Source: Parvularia atlantis
Taxonomy: Eukaryota; Opisthokonta; Rotosphaerida
Length of the DNA stretch: 62,082 nucleotides
Direction of reading: 5' to 3'
NCBI GenBank assembly: GCA_943704415.1
Contig: CALSCO010001421.1
Location: forward strand, 1 to 62,082
Position 1 is the first letter of the stretch; each line of letters begins with the position of its first letter. Below are positions 46,775-60,700 of the stretch, in pieces. The position numbers and the translations under genes were made by a program. The notes under the pieces are model-generated. The model saw only the letters and a list, made by a program, of their open reading frames with translations. It did no database searches and had not been told where the DNA came from.

Positions 46775-48143
46775 ATGGCGGCGCGTCCTCTGTCTCTGAC
46801 GCGCGTGTCGGCAGCGCGCTGCGTCCCCGAGCGCGGCACCTCCCCTCCCACCCGCGCCCCGGCACGTGCGGCGGGCGTCCGCGCTGCGCCCGGCAGCAGC
46901 ACCATGGCGTGCGCGCGCTGGGCGCCGGTCGCGCTCGTGCTCGCCCTGGCGGCGGCGGCGGCGGCGCGTGCTGCCGCGCAGGTCAACGGCTCCGGGTCCA
47001 ATTCGGAGGGGCCCGACGCGGGCGCGCCCACGGCGACGGTGATCACGGTCAGCACGGTCGTGTTCATCCTCTACCTGGCCGTGTTTGTGCTCATCGTCAC
47101 GTTTCTCGTGTTCTACGCGTCCAACGTGCTCGCGTCGCTGCTCAACCTGCTGCTCAACCTGTACCTTTGGCGCAAGTACAAGACCTACGTCGAGTTCACC
47201 GCGGTCAAGCTGTCGATCCTGGGCGGGCGCGTGCTCTTCCGCCGCCTGCGCTACGTCACGAAGGACTACTCGGTCCGGATCGAGGGTGGCTACATCACCT
47301 TCCGCTACTGGCTCTACACGCCGCGGCATCCGCAGGACATCACCATGGGCCCTGGCACGCGCTCGCGCATCGCCGTCCACGCTGAGGGCGCCGAGTACTT
47401 TGTCTACAACCGCTCCGAGGCCTACGACCGCCTGCGCGCGGTTCTGGCCAAGCGCGAGGCCGAGCGCACGGGCACGGCCCTAGCCGACGAGCTGCGGCGC
47501 CTGCTCGACCCGTTCGGCGAGCCGGTGCTGCCCGGCTCGGCTGCTGCCGCGGCGCCGGCCGGCACGCCGCCATACCTCCCGCTCGACATCTTCATCGACC
47601 GCGGCGCGATCGTCCTTGGCAGCCCGGCCACGACCACGCTGCTGGTCGCGTCGTTCCGCTATCTCACGGGCCTGTACACGGCCATCGACGGGCGCTCGCG
47701 CCTGGATAAGCTGCGCTACGTCCTGCGCATGTCGATCGAGCAGGCCGACATCAGCTTCTCGACCAACTTTGACTACGGCCTCTCGGCCGAGGACCGCGAG
47801 CGGCCCGGGCGGAGCGCGATCGAGACCGGCATCAGCGCCCTGACCATGTCGCCGCTGTGGACACTGCTTGGGCGTGCCGTTACGTTTGCGCCGCCGTCGC
47901 ACCAGCAGCCGCACCAGCAGCCGCAGCAGTCGCAGCCGCAGTCGCTCTCGCAGGCGGCCCTCGTCGACGGCGCACCGGCAGTGTCGCCAGCGCGCGTCCG
48001 CGCCAAGTCGTTCTTCCGCCGCAAGGTCGTCTCGCCCAAGGCCTCGTTTGCGACCGACTCGTCCGCGGGCGCGTCGTCGGACGAGGCCCCAACATCCTCG
48101 CCGCCGCACGACGACGGCGCCTCTCCCGCGCACGACCCCAGCG

Positions 48144-48175
<32 letters not shown>

Positions 48176-51100
48176 GCGGAAGCGGCAGCCGCACCTGCGC
48201 CGCCCACAGACTACGAGACGCGCCGCAGCCGCCTGCGCCTGTTCCGCAACCGCGGGCGCAGCGCGCAGCGCATGCGGGCCAGCGCGGCAACGCTCTCGAC
48301 CGGCGACCTGCGGCGCAACGAGGTCGTCAACCTCGTGGGCACGCGCATCGCCGCGAGCATGCACGGCCTGCCCCGCTTTGCCTCGGCGCACTTTCTCCAG
48401 ACGCTCGACACGACCTCAACGCTGACGCTGCAGTCGCTCGCTGCTGCCGCGGCCTCCGGGCCCGTGCGCCAGACTTCGTCAGGCTCGTTCAGGGTCGGCG
48501 GCGACGGCGAGTGTGGCGCTGCCCCCGCCGCCGCAGCGGCACCCGAGCAGCCGGCTGCAACGCCCGCCGTGCAGAAGGAGGACGTGGCGGTGACGGGCGA
48601 GTACGCGCGCGTGACAACGCTGCTCTCGGCGTCGCTGCTGCTTGTGACGTACATCGTAGACGACCCGGGCGTGTGGCCGGACGCCGCACCAGACACGCCC
48701 GCTGCGCCGGCACGCAGCGGCGTGACCGATGACGACAGCGACGGCGACGATGGCGACGCGAGCGACGTGGCGCGCTCGGCAGGGTCTTCGTTCGTCTCGT
48801 ACCAGCAGGGCCACCGTGCGAGCGATGACTCGCGCACGCCCGAGACGATCGAGATGACGGCGCTCGGCGGCACGCGCACCGCGGCTGCCGTCTCTGCTGC
48901 TGCCGCCGAGGCGCGGAGGCGCACGCCCGTCAGCCGCGTGTCGTCGGGCGAGGAGGCGCCGGGCAGTGCCAAGTCGCCCGCGTCGACCAAGCGCAGCCTC
49001 GAGCTGTCCCTCTCGGCCGTCGCGCCGCCGGTGTGGCGCATCGACCTCGTCGTGCACAACGCCGTGCTCAACTACGGCCCGTGGGCCGACCGGCAGCGCG
49101 TGCAGCTCATGGGCGTCTTCTTCCCGTTTGACTACGAGGACCTGCCCGTGCGCACCCACCCGCGCCCGGGCCATTTACGCCAACACGAGATGTTCCAGCT
49201 GTCGGTGCGCTTCGAGGGCGACTCGGTCTTCCGCATCCCGTTTCGCGAGGCGTCCAAGGACGCGGTCTTTGGCAGCAAGCCGTCGAGCAAGTGGGCCTCG
49301 CGGCGCTACGCCTGGCTCGATTGGCGCTTCCGCTCGGGCTCGACGCTGTACTACCGCATGCCGTACGTGTTTGACGCCGACGGCAACGCGGTGCAGCTGC
49401 GCGTGGACCTGCAGAAGTGCGCCATCGTCTCGTCCATCAACTACGCGCTCCTGGCCGACTCGGCGGCCACGCGGCTGACGGCGGCGATGCACTACCCCGT
49501 GCGCTGGAACGAGCCCAAGACGTGGCGCTACGACCTCGTGCTGCAGCAGCCCAAGGTGCGCGTTTTGCTGGTGATGGTGGCGACGGGGCGCTCACGCAGC
49601 GGCAGGTGTACCTCTTGCGCGATCACGCCACGCTGCTGCAGGACATGTCGCGCGACTTTAGCAGTGGCCCGGTCGAGACCCGCCCAACGTACTTTGCTCC
49701 AACGGGCTACCAGGTGACCGTGCGCTTCGAGGACGGCGTTACGGCGCTGCTGTGCGCCAACGAGGGCAATATCATCGACCAGCCCAACGACGACGCCGAG
49801 AACGTCTTCTTCCAGCTGCGCGCGCCGACCATCACCGTCGGCACGACGCTCGGGCCATACGGCCTGCGCGATGTCTACACGAGCGTGCCGTTCCGCGTCG
49901 AGGCGAGCGAGGGCGTGCAGGGCCACCTGCTGCTGCCGCCGTCGATCACGGCCGAGGAGTTCCGGCATAAGGACGAACCGGCGCCGGCCGTGGTCGTGGC
50001 GCGCTCGCTGTCGGTCGAGGGCGACTATACCTACTTCTATTCGGCCGAGCAGCGCATGCTGCCCGAGGCCTCGGTCGGCCCGCAGGTGGACACGTTCACG
50101 CTGACCGTCGGCGGCGAGGCCATCAAGGCCAACCTGTTTGGCATCTACCTGCACTACCTCCTCGTCCTGCGCGACAACTACATCGGCGCGCACATCAACT
50201 ACGTCACGTCGGACGAGTTCCGCGCGCAGCGGCCCGACAGCACCGCGCCGCGCCGCACTGCTGCGAGTGCGCCACCGATCGGCAGCGCCGGCGCCGGCGG
50301 CATCACGTCCGTGCTCTCGCTCGCCGACAGCGTCACGCCCGGCCCGCCAGCAAACGCGTTCGAGGTGCACGTCATGCTCGACCTGTGCGACATCGCCGCG
50401 TTCCTGCCCGCGCACCTGTACCAGCGGCAGGAGTGCATGTCGGTGCACACGCGCCGGCTGCGGCTCGACATGCGCTACGTCAGCCTGTTCATCCAGCTCA
50501 CGCTCGAGGTCGAGCCCGTCGTGCTCGGCGGCGAGGGCCTCCTGCGCCCAGACGACCTATTCCCGCTCTGGCCGCTTGAGTTGCCCCTGCCAGCCAACCG
50601 CACCAACTGGCCCGCGGTCAACACGCCCACGACACCGCGGGCACCGTGGCGCGTCGAGCGTGTGGGCATCGACCGCCAGCGCCTCGTCGTTACGCGGCTT
50701 GATCTCAACGTGTGCTTCATGCTCGGCCCGGGCGTCGCCGAGCCCACCTACCGCCAGAAGCTCGACGTGCACGTGGGCGAGATTCGGGGCGAGCTCGCGC
50801 TGGCGCAGGTCGACAAGCTGGCCGACTGGGCGCGCGCCTTTGTGTACCAGACGCGCAACCTCGACAACACGCTCGACGCCGACGCGGCGCTGCGTCCCGC
50901 GGACCCGAGCGACCTGCCCACGGTCGCGCAGCTCAAGGACTGGCAGGAGGCCGGCGTGACGCCCCCGTGCTTCGCGCTCATCTGGACCTCGGCCGACGTA
51001 CGCGTGGGACCCGTTCGCTGCGCTGTGGTCGCAACAAAGCCGCTCGTGGCCTCGCGGCCGCCGAGCGCGGCCGCCCTCAAGCACGACCACGTCGAGGCCA

Positions 51101-54100
51101 CCGCGCTCGAGTTGCGCCTGCCGCACGGCGCACGCCTCACGACGGACGATCGCGTCTGCGCGCTCTACCACTCGACAGTCGAAGCGCACGTCCCGAGTGT
51201 GACCTGCCGCCTGCTCGTGCAGACGGTGCGCCCTGTCGCCGGTGCGGCGCGGTCAAGCTGCTGACACCGAAACGTAGTCGCGTGTCGCCGCCGTGCCGCT
51301 GACGTGGCTGGAGGCCGCGTCGCTCTCGACAGCCTTGACGGTCTGCATGCGCTCCCGGCAGCCAGACTGGCGCGGGTACTACGAGCGCCAGCTGCTGTAC
51401 CTGACAATCAACGACGCGCTCACGCAGCGCCTCGCGGCAGTGCTCGCTCCCGCGGCCGGTGCGCGTGCCAGCAAAGCACTCAAGCCGCTTGCTGACACTG
51501 TTGTGCAGACACCGCAACGGGCGCGTCAATGCCCAGCGTCGTTGTGCCGGCGCGGCGAGCGTTCGTCGTGCGCGAAGCATCGCTGCTGACGCCGGTGCAC
51601 GCGAACGGTGCGGCCTCCGCACACAATGCGGGATCAGTGCTCAACGCGCGCACATCCAGGCGACGGCGACACAGAGCGCTCCAGCAGCGAGCACGATGGC
51701 TCGGACAACGGCGATCGGCTCGCTCGCGAGGGCGACGGTGTCAGTGACGACGGCGATGAGGACGACGGCAACGACGCCCGGGGCGCCAGCGAGCCCAGCG
51801 ACGTCGACGAGAGCGTGTCGGTCAAGGCCGCAGCCGCCACGAGGGCGCTGCCGCAGACCCGCCCCGTGCCCGCGCGACCGGCATCCCCGCTGCGTCCAGT
51901 GGTCGCCACCGCCTCGCTCGTCCCTGCAGCCACCAGAGCGCCCGCGAGGACTCGCACGGCCGCCGCCGACGAGGACGACTCCAGCTCAACCCAGTGCGTG
52001 CGGTCGGCAGACATTTTCCCTGTACTCACATCTCGCTGGGCGGCGTGCAGGACGTTCTACACGGCGTCGTCGTCACAGTCGTCCAGCGGCAGCCGTGTGC
52101 GCGCTTCCGACGAGCAGCGAGCGGCCACGACCGAGCCCCCCCGGCCGCCTGCAGCGTCAGCTGCCGCAGCAGAGGTGCCCAGCCACGTAAGCGTCACCGC
52201 GTCTGCGCTGCTGATGCCGCGCGCGCACGCGACGTACGCGCAGCCACCACCAGCGCCCCCGCCGCCACAGCCGCAGAAGCACAAGCAAATCGTTCTGAGC
52301 TGGCCCGGCGTCGCCGAGTACGCGCCGTACCTGCACGGCTTTGCGCCAGCGCAGCGCCGGCCCATCCAGGCCAACCGCGTCTTTGCTCCGCCCGTGGTGT
52401 TTGAGAGCCGGCAGTTGGAGGTGCGCTTCGCGGCGTGGTGTGTGGCGAACTGATCGTGCCTGTGTGCGCAGGGTGGCGAGACGGCGGACGCACCGTCTGA
52501 ACGTGCGCAGGCGCCCCCCCTGCGCGCTATGGCAGCGGCGCCGTGGCTGCTCGACGAGGCATGCACAGGGACGCACCTGGTCGCGCGCGTCGACACGGCC
52601 GTGGACGCCTTCCTGTGCCCGCTGGTGATGTCGTGCGCGCTCGTCTACCTGCAGCATGTGCTTGCGAAGGTGCGCCGCCCGTGCAGTCGCTGCTGCGTCG
52701 GCTGACCGTGTGGTGCCAGGTGCCCGACCCCGAGAGCATGCTGGACGGGCTGGAGACGGCCAACCTCGCGCAGCTGACCGTCGCGCCGCCGACACCGGGT
52801 CTGCACGCCACGCACGTCGACGTGTCCGTGCCCGCTGTGCGCGTGCACGTCGTGCAGCTGCTGCCGGCCGAGGCCGCCGTGCTCGGGCCGCTCGCGGGCT
52901 GTGCGGATGACGACGCCCGTCCTGGCGCCGGCCTGCTGGCTGCCGAGCTGGAGCTGCTGGGCGTCACGGCCGTGTACGCCGTGCAGACGCCGCAGCACGA
53001 CAAGGCGCACAGGCACGGCGACGTGATGGACTGGAGGGCGCACTGCAACTTTGGCATCGACCGCGTTGGAGTGGAGGTGCGGTGCGCGAGCGACCGCCCG
53101 CTGCCTGCCAAGCGTCTGGCGCGGCCGTCGGACCAGCTGCGAGGCGACCGAATCGCGACGGCGTTTCTGCCTGTCGTCGCCCAGGCGGACGTGCTCACGA
53201 TGGCCCTGGACGTGCGCCTGCAGCCGCACGAGCAGGAGCTCGTGTCGCCGACAAACGCTACGCTCGCAACCGTGAACGTGACGCTGGCCGAGGACGCGCT
53301 GGCGCCGCTAACCGTGGCGGCACTCGGGTGGGTGGAGCCGCTGGCCGCGGCCGTGACACCGATAGCGACGCACGTGAGCGAGCGCGGCCGGCGGCTCGAG
53401 CAGCGCCTGGTCGAGGCACTGGCACACGTCTCGCGCTACCTGCGCGCGCGGGACTTTTCGCTCGACCCGGCCTTCCTCGACCGCCCGTCCAACATGTGGC
53501 GCCTCGGACACCGGCACTTCCAAAACGACGACGCGTGGAAGCTGATGCACCACCTGCGCAACGTCTGGCGCCTGCTGTCGCGCTCGACGCGCGAGGGCCT
53601 CGTCTTCCGGCTGCACGACTTTGCGCAGCGGCACGCCGTCGGCGAGAGCGTGGCTAAGGCGCTCGAGATCGACGCGCCATCGGACGCCGCCGTGGTGGAC
53701 GTGCTTTTTCGCCGGGCCGCGCGGCTCATGCGCGACTGGCGCACGTGGGACGTGGACAACCTTGCGCGCTGCCGGCTGCTGCAGACGGTGTACGAACGCC
53801 CGGCCGCGAAGCCGCAGTCGTCGACCTCGGTCGGCGCGGCGTGGCTCGCGGCAGAGCAGCGTATCGACGTCAACCTCGGACGGTGGACAGCCGTGCTAAT
53901 GCTCGAGCGCGAGCGGAATGATTCGCAGAGCGACAACGACGACGACGAGACGGTGCTGCGCGCGTTCGAGTGTGTGCTGCATCCGACGCGCCTGCACGCA
54001 ACGCTGACCAGCGCGGCATTGGGTGCCGCGACGTCTCGTCGGTCGTTGGCCGTGATGGCGACCTGCGCGGGCGTGCGCGTGGACACCGAGCCCGTGCTGC

Positions 54101-54697
54101 TCAACCTCTTCCCGCTGCTCGACCACGTCGCGCATATGTACTACGACCAGCGCACGGTGATGCTGCAGCAGGAGGCCAACGGCAACGCGAGGCCCGCCGT
54201 GACGTTGTGGGGATCGCCGCTGCGCAAGCGTCGCAGCGTCGCCCACACCGCCCGCGGCACTGCGGCCGACGACACACGACCGGCCACGGCGCGCTTAACA
54301 GCGCCCACGCAGCCGCCGACGTCGTCGCGCGGGCTCAACGCTTCGACGTATCGTAGCCAGCCGAACGAGCGCGAGGAGTTTGAGATGGGGCCCGTCTCTC
54401 ACCGCTCAACGGGCAGCGGGCGACCCATCGCACTATCGGCGTCTGCGAGTGGCCTCCGCCCCGTGGCGCTGTCGGCATCGGGCACCGGACTGCGTCCCGT
54501 GGCACTCTCGCCATCTGGGGGCGGTTTGCGCCCGCTGTCGCTGTCGGCCTCGGTCGGCGATGTCGCGGCTGCCGTCCAGCGCGAGGCGAGCACGACCCGC
54601 CGACCGCAGACGCAGACCGACCGCATCGGCGTGAGCCCGTTCATGCGCGAACTGTCAGACGCGCTCGACGGGGCTGACGAGGGCCTGTGGGCGCATC

Positions 54698-54734
<37 letters not shown>

Positions 54735-57700
54735 CGATGGCCCCACAGACGACGGTCGCCTCGAGCAGCTCGCGACGGCGCACTCGCTCACGGAGGCGGT
54801 CGAGGGGGTCGACGTGCGTGCGACGCAGATGCCGCTCAAGGACCACGACGGCACCGCCAAGCCGCCGACTGTCGACGCCAGCGCAGTGCCGTCTCCTGCA
54901 GCCACACGGCCCGTGCAGCTGCTCGGCTTGCCAGCGGACGTCGCCTACAGAGTCGTGCTTCAGCTCGAGTCCTCGCACGTTGTCGCGCGCCTACCGCCCC
55001 TCGCCGCCACTCTGTCGGCCGGCGCCATCGTGCTCGGGCTTGAGAGTGGCGCCAACTGCCCAATACCGGAAGCCGAGGCCGGCGCCGCGGACGACGCAGA
55101 GCATGCTGCGGCCAACGATACGCCCGCGCCCGCGCCGTCGCCGCCGCAGCAGATGGCGACCGCGACCGCATCGTGCCGCAGCATCAACCTCGAGCTCGCC
55201 GGAAAGCTGCCGGCGGCGCCGGCGGCATCGGAGAACGGCGACCGCGGCGGCGGCGGCGACGAGGCGGCTGGGCCGCGCAGCTTTGTCGTCGCGTCGGTGC
55301 GGATGGGGCCGGTGTGCCTGCTGTACTGCTCGGTGATCAGCGCGGCGACGCCGGCAGCGCACGGCTCGATGTTTGCGACGGTGAGCGCGCTGCAGCTGGA
55401 CAGCCCGACTGACTTCTTGCTGCTGCTCGAGCTGTTTGACGCGTCCCAGCGCTCCTTCCGCGAGGTATTCGCGTTCCAGGCCGCGCACTACGCAGCGGTG
55501 CAGCGCAAGCGGCTCAAGCAGCAGCGCCGACGCGCCCAGGAGAGCCCGCTGGCGAGCCCTGCGGTCGCGGCCAAGCCGGCACCGCCACCGGTGCGCACAC
55601 GCTCCATGTCAACGTGGGCGCTCAGCCAGCTGTCGATGCCGATGCCGGACGACGCGGGCGTCGACGGTGGGCGTGCGGCCGCGCCTAACGGCAAGGGCGC
55701 CGTCGGTGACGACAACACCAAGCGCGTGCGGCTGCTGCGACTGGACGTGCGGCTGCTCGTGCAGGCCGTCGGGCTGCGCCTGCGGCCGCTGCCGTCGCTC
55801 GTGGTCGAGTACAGCCTGCCGTCGGTGTTTGCGGAGCTGGCGACGCACCCGGTCGCGGGGCAGATCATGCGTGCGACGGGCCGCGCGGCACCGCAGAAGC
55901 TGTCTGCGACCGTGTCGCGGCCGTCGTCGCTCGACGGGGCCGCGGGGTACCTCGACCGCCTGCCTACCAGCTCGCGGCGCATCCTGGAGACGCACTTGGA
56001 CACGCCGATCACGATGACCGTACCGGGCGTGAAGGGCTCGGGCGTGCTGCGCGGCACGACGGAAGAGGGCCCGGCAGGCCCCGCAGCGAGCGCCTTTGTG
56101 AGCACGGCCGTGGTCGAGCCGCTGCAGATCAGCCTGCGCGAGGACCTACTCTACCGGCTGCTGTCGGGCCAGGCAATGCTTTCGGGCGAGCTCAACGCGC
56201 TCTTCAAGGCCGCCGTGCGCTACCGCCGCCAGCAGAAGGCCGAGAAGCGCCGGCGCCGGCTGCTGAAGCAGCAGCGGGCGCACGACGCCGAGCAGCTGCA
56301 GCTGCAGCAACAGCTGTCGTCGCCGGCCACGGCCACGCCGCCGGTCGCGGGCATACAGCCGCCCGCAGAGCCGCCGGGCCTCGCGCTGGACGACAGCGCC
56401 GCCGTCTCTGTCACCGCGACGGTCTTCGTGCGCCGCATGGGCCTGAGCCTAATGAGCCCCGCGTGCACAGCGATCCTGCACACGGACCTCATGCGCGCGC
56501 ACTACTCGTCTGCGCCGCCTGTGCCGAGCGACGGCTTTCGCGCCGACGTCGTGCTCCGCTCGCTCTCGGTGGCGCTTGTGCCGGCGAGCGGCGGGACAGC
56601 GAGTGGCGCAAGCTTTGACGAGACGCAGCTGCGTGCGGTGGCGCAGGCGTACCTGCTCCTCGACGTGTCTGCGCACAACGCGGTCGACAGCGTCGGGGCG
56701 GTGCAGGCGGCCGCACCGGCAGCGGCGTGCCTGGCCGTGACGCGTCTGCACGGCATGGTGCAGCCAGGCGCGCCGCGGCTGGGTGCGGCGCTGTGGGTGC
56801 ACTACGCGCAGCGCGTGGCGTGGGCGCAGGCCGTGTCTGAGTTCCTCCTGCACGAGTCGTCGCTTGTGCCGGCCGCGATGCGGGCCTTCCGCAAGTGGCA
56901 AGGGCTCAATCCGGACGGCTCGGCGCCTAGCAGCGGCGGCACCGGCAGTGGTCGTGCGCGCCGTTCCCTCGCGGCGCAGCGCTCAGCGTCGCTCTCGTCC
57001 CTGCCGTTGCAGATGGCGCCCTCGTTCCTCTCGTCGCGCCTGCTTGTGCTGGAGTTGTCGTCGGTCGTGCTGGCGCTGTCACTGCGGGCGGCGCCGCGCA
57101 GCCGGCGGGGCGCGCGAGTGTTTGTGGTGGATGAGCCGGCGCCGGCGCTAACGCTGTCGATCGACAACCTCCGGGCGACCTCGCGCGAGGGCCTCGGCTC
57201 GCTGCAGGTGTTTCTGCGCATGCTGTCGATCCAGGTCGTGGACCAGTTCAACCCCAACTCCACCGCGAGCTTTGCGCTCGCTTCGGCCAAGCCCGCACCC
57301 GCGCCCGAGCCCGTCGCCGCCGCCGCGGGCAGCGTGCCAGCCGGCTCCGGCTCCGGCTCGGGCAAGCAGCAGCCCAAGGACGGCGAGCACGACTACCGCA
57401 ACATGGTCTGCTTGCCGCACCTCGAGGGCCGCCTGCGCTCGCAGTCCGAGCTCGGCCCGTCTGGCCAGCGCGTGCGCATGACGGTGGACGCCAAGGTGCG
57501 ATTTGCCTGTACCGTGTGTTGCGCGTGCAGGGGCTGACGCGTGCGTACAGGCTGCCGGCCTCTGCGTGTCGGCCGACCCGGACCTCGCGTCGCGCGTCCT
57601 CGACCTGACCGACGTGCTCGTGGCCGACAGCGAGGTGTGCCTGCCGGGCGCAATGCGTTGCAGGTCGTGTCTAAGTGCAGCTCTTTTGCGCAGCGCATGT

Positions 57701-60700
57701 TCCAGATGTGGAGCGAGAGCGCGGGCACGATTGCGTCGCAGGGCTTTGAGCTGCCGACGACCGCACAGGCTGCGAGCCGACCAGCCGTTGAGCCAACGGG
57801 AGTGTTGCCGTCGTCCTCGCAGGCGCTCGTGACCGCGGCGACCGAGCTGGTCCCTCTCGACGTCGTGTGCCACTTCCAGGTGCGTCGAGCGCAGCCCGTC
57901 CGTGCGCGGGCACGCTCACGGCAGCGGCCGGCAGGTCGACGAGGGCTACTGCCACCTGTACGCGGTCACGCCGGCCGACGCCAATAACGAGCAGCTGCTG
58001 TATCTGCTGTCGTCGTCGACCGCTGACGCGTGCGTGCCGTGTGCCACCCGTGCTTGTGCGCCCACTAGCCCTCAACTGTGCACGCACGCAGCATGGCCCT
58101 GGCCACGTCCAAGCCCGGCATGTCGCCGCTGCCGTCGTCGTCGTCGTCTGGCCTGCTCGGTGGGGGGCTGGGCGTGCTGCCGGTGACGTCGATCGTGGAC
58201 GTGAAGGACAAGATCTCGCTGCCGTCAGTGACGATGACGGTCACGTACGGCGGTGTGCTGGGCGAGGCGGACCCGCTGCTGCTGCCGTCGGGTGTGCTAT
58301 CGAGGTGCGCGTGGTCGTCGCTCATGCGCGTGCGCGCTTGCTGACGCTCACTCACGCGCCCACAGCCCCGCACGCAGCACTTTCTTCGACATCCGCATCC
58401 ACTCGTCCATCTCGGTCCTGTACTCGCCCGTGCGCGTCTTCGTGGACCAGGTGCTGCGGCGCCTGCGCTCGCGCAGCTCGCGCGTGCTGGCAGACCGGGC
58501 GGAGCAGCAGCAGACATACTCCACCTCGACCGCCGTCGCAAGCACCGGAGCACCACTTGCGGCCGAAACGGGCCTGCAGGACGACACCACGGGCCTGCGC
58601 GCGCGTGCGGCCTCAGGCGCGGCCTGTCTGCCGAAGCGGCGCCTGCTCGACCTGCGCAGCACGAGCGCGATCCTGCGCGTGGAGCCGTCGCGCCTGGACT
58701 TTGACTGCCAGCCGCAGGCCAAGGTCATCTGCTCGATCGAGCTGGGCGGGATGGACCTGGTGCTGACGCAAAACACGAGCGTGGACACGGGCCGGGCGTT
58801 CCAGGCGCTGAGCGAGATGCCGACGGAGCGCGGCGCGGCGATCGCGCCCTCGAGCATCCTCAGCACGTTCACGTTCTCGGCTCAGCTGCCAGACACGCGC
58901 ATGCGCCTCTTCCACGCGTTCTCGACGAGCGAGCAGGGCGACTTTATGCGCGCAGAGCAGCGCGGGCTCAAGCTGCTGCTCGTGCAGACGCCGACCGTGT
59001 TCCTCGTCAACAGCAAGCTGGCCAAGACGGGCTCGGCGGCCAGCACGGGCTTCCCGCTCAGCAAGAGCTCGTGGCTGATGTCGGACGTGGTCGTGGACGA
59101 GTATGCGCTCGTGGTGGACGGCCTCGTGCAGCGGCTCAACCTCGAGGTGAACGTGCGCCAAGTCGCCGACTGGACTGCGTTTGCGCGGGTGTGGCTGCCC
59201 GGCGACGCCGCGGGCCAGGACAGCACGCTGGCCACGCCCCTCAACGAGCGGCGCCGCACGCGCATGGTGCGCAGAGCGACTTCGGGCTGTGCGCAGCGCG
59301 ATGCTGACCCGTGCGCCGCGCAGGTCACTCGCGAGCTGATCCGCCGCCGCGCCAGCCGCCGTCGCAAGTCTGACGGTGCCAGCAACGACTCGTCGGAGGA
59401 CGGCCTCGACGACAAACAGGGCGAGGACGAGGACGGCGACGGCGACGGCGACTTTGTCGACTTTGCCAGCAGCGACGGCGACAGCGAGCATGACGACGAC
59501 GGGGCGCAGGATGAGGACGACGTGGACGAAGACGACGACGAGGAGGAGAAGACTATGAACGACGAGGAGGACGGCTCGCAAGCTCGCCGCAAGCGAGAGC
59601 GCTTGTTCTCGGTCAACGTGCTTGCGTCGCCGGCGACGCCCGAGCTGCCGGATGCATCGGTTTCGGTCTCGACGATGTCGCTGGGCAGCCTCGGTGTGGC
59701 CAGCACGACCAGCGCGCTGCAGCTCGCCGGGCAATCTGCGTCGGGACAGAGCCATGCGGTGGAGACAGCGCCGCTGCTGCCGTCGGCGCTGATCCTGGTC
59801 AACGTGCGCGTGGGCGACATTACGATCGGCGCGGACCTCGGCCACGCGATCGGCAAGGTGGTGACGGTGGTGCAGGGCAGCACTGTGGCCGTGCAGCGGC
59901 TCCCGCCCGTGCGCGAGGTGCAGCGGCACAACCGCGGCAAGCCCCCGTTCGCGCAGATCTTGCGCATGACCGCGTCGATGCCGCTCGTGGCGCTGACGGC
60001 CGAGGGACGCCTCGAGGGACGCGTGGTCGTGCAGTCGCTCAGTGCCGTCACGAGCGTCGCCAGCACGTACCGCAGTGCCGGCGCCGATCCTGCCGCCGCG
60101 CCGCCGGCCCCGGTCAACTCTGCGCAGCTGGTGCTGAAGCGGCTCGAGTCGCACCTGCGGTACAATGCGCAACGCATCCTGTGGCTTGAGATGGACCCGA
60201 TCGTCGCGACGGTGACGGACCGATGGCAGCCGCTGGCGGTGGCGCCCGGGGCCGCGCGCACTTGGGACGTTGCGCTCAAGGTCGAGGTCGTGTTCTCGGG
60301 CATCGCGCTGCAACTGTCGCGCGACACCGCGCCCTCGTTCATCAAGATTGCGCAGCGCCTGATGGACATTGCGACCGACAAGCCCGCGCACCACCACAAC
60401 AACCACAACCACCACCACCACCACCACCACCACTTGCAGGGCCGGCCGCAGCCGCAGCAGTCGCAGCAGGCGTCGACGGGACCAGCGCAGCTTGTTGCCG
60501 CGGCCGTGCGCGCCAAGGCGGCGAGCGGCGGCACACCTGGCGACCTCGCGCGCCAGGCCGCCCTCAACCGGACCAGCAAAGCGCTGGCCGAGGCGAGCAT
60601 GCGCCGCGACAAGCCGCTGCCGCCGCGCCTGGACATGCGCCACGTGTCGTCGCTGAGCAGTGGCAGCACCGAGGACGACGAGCCGGGAGAGCCGCGCGCG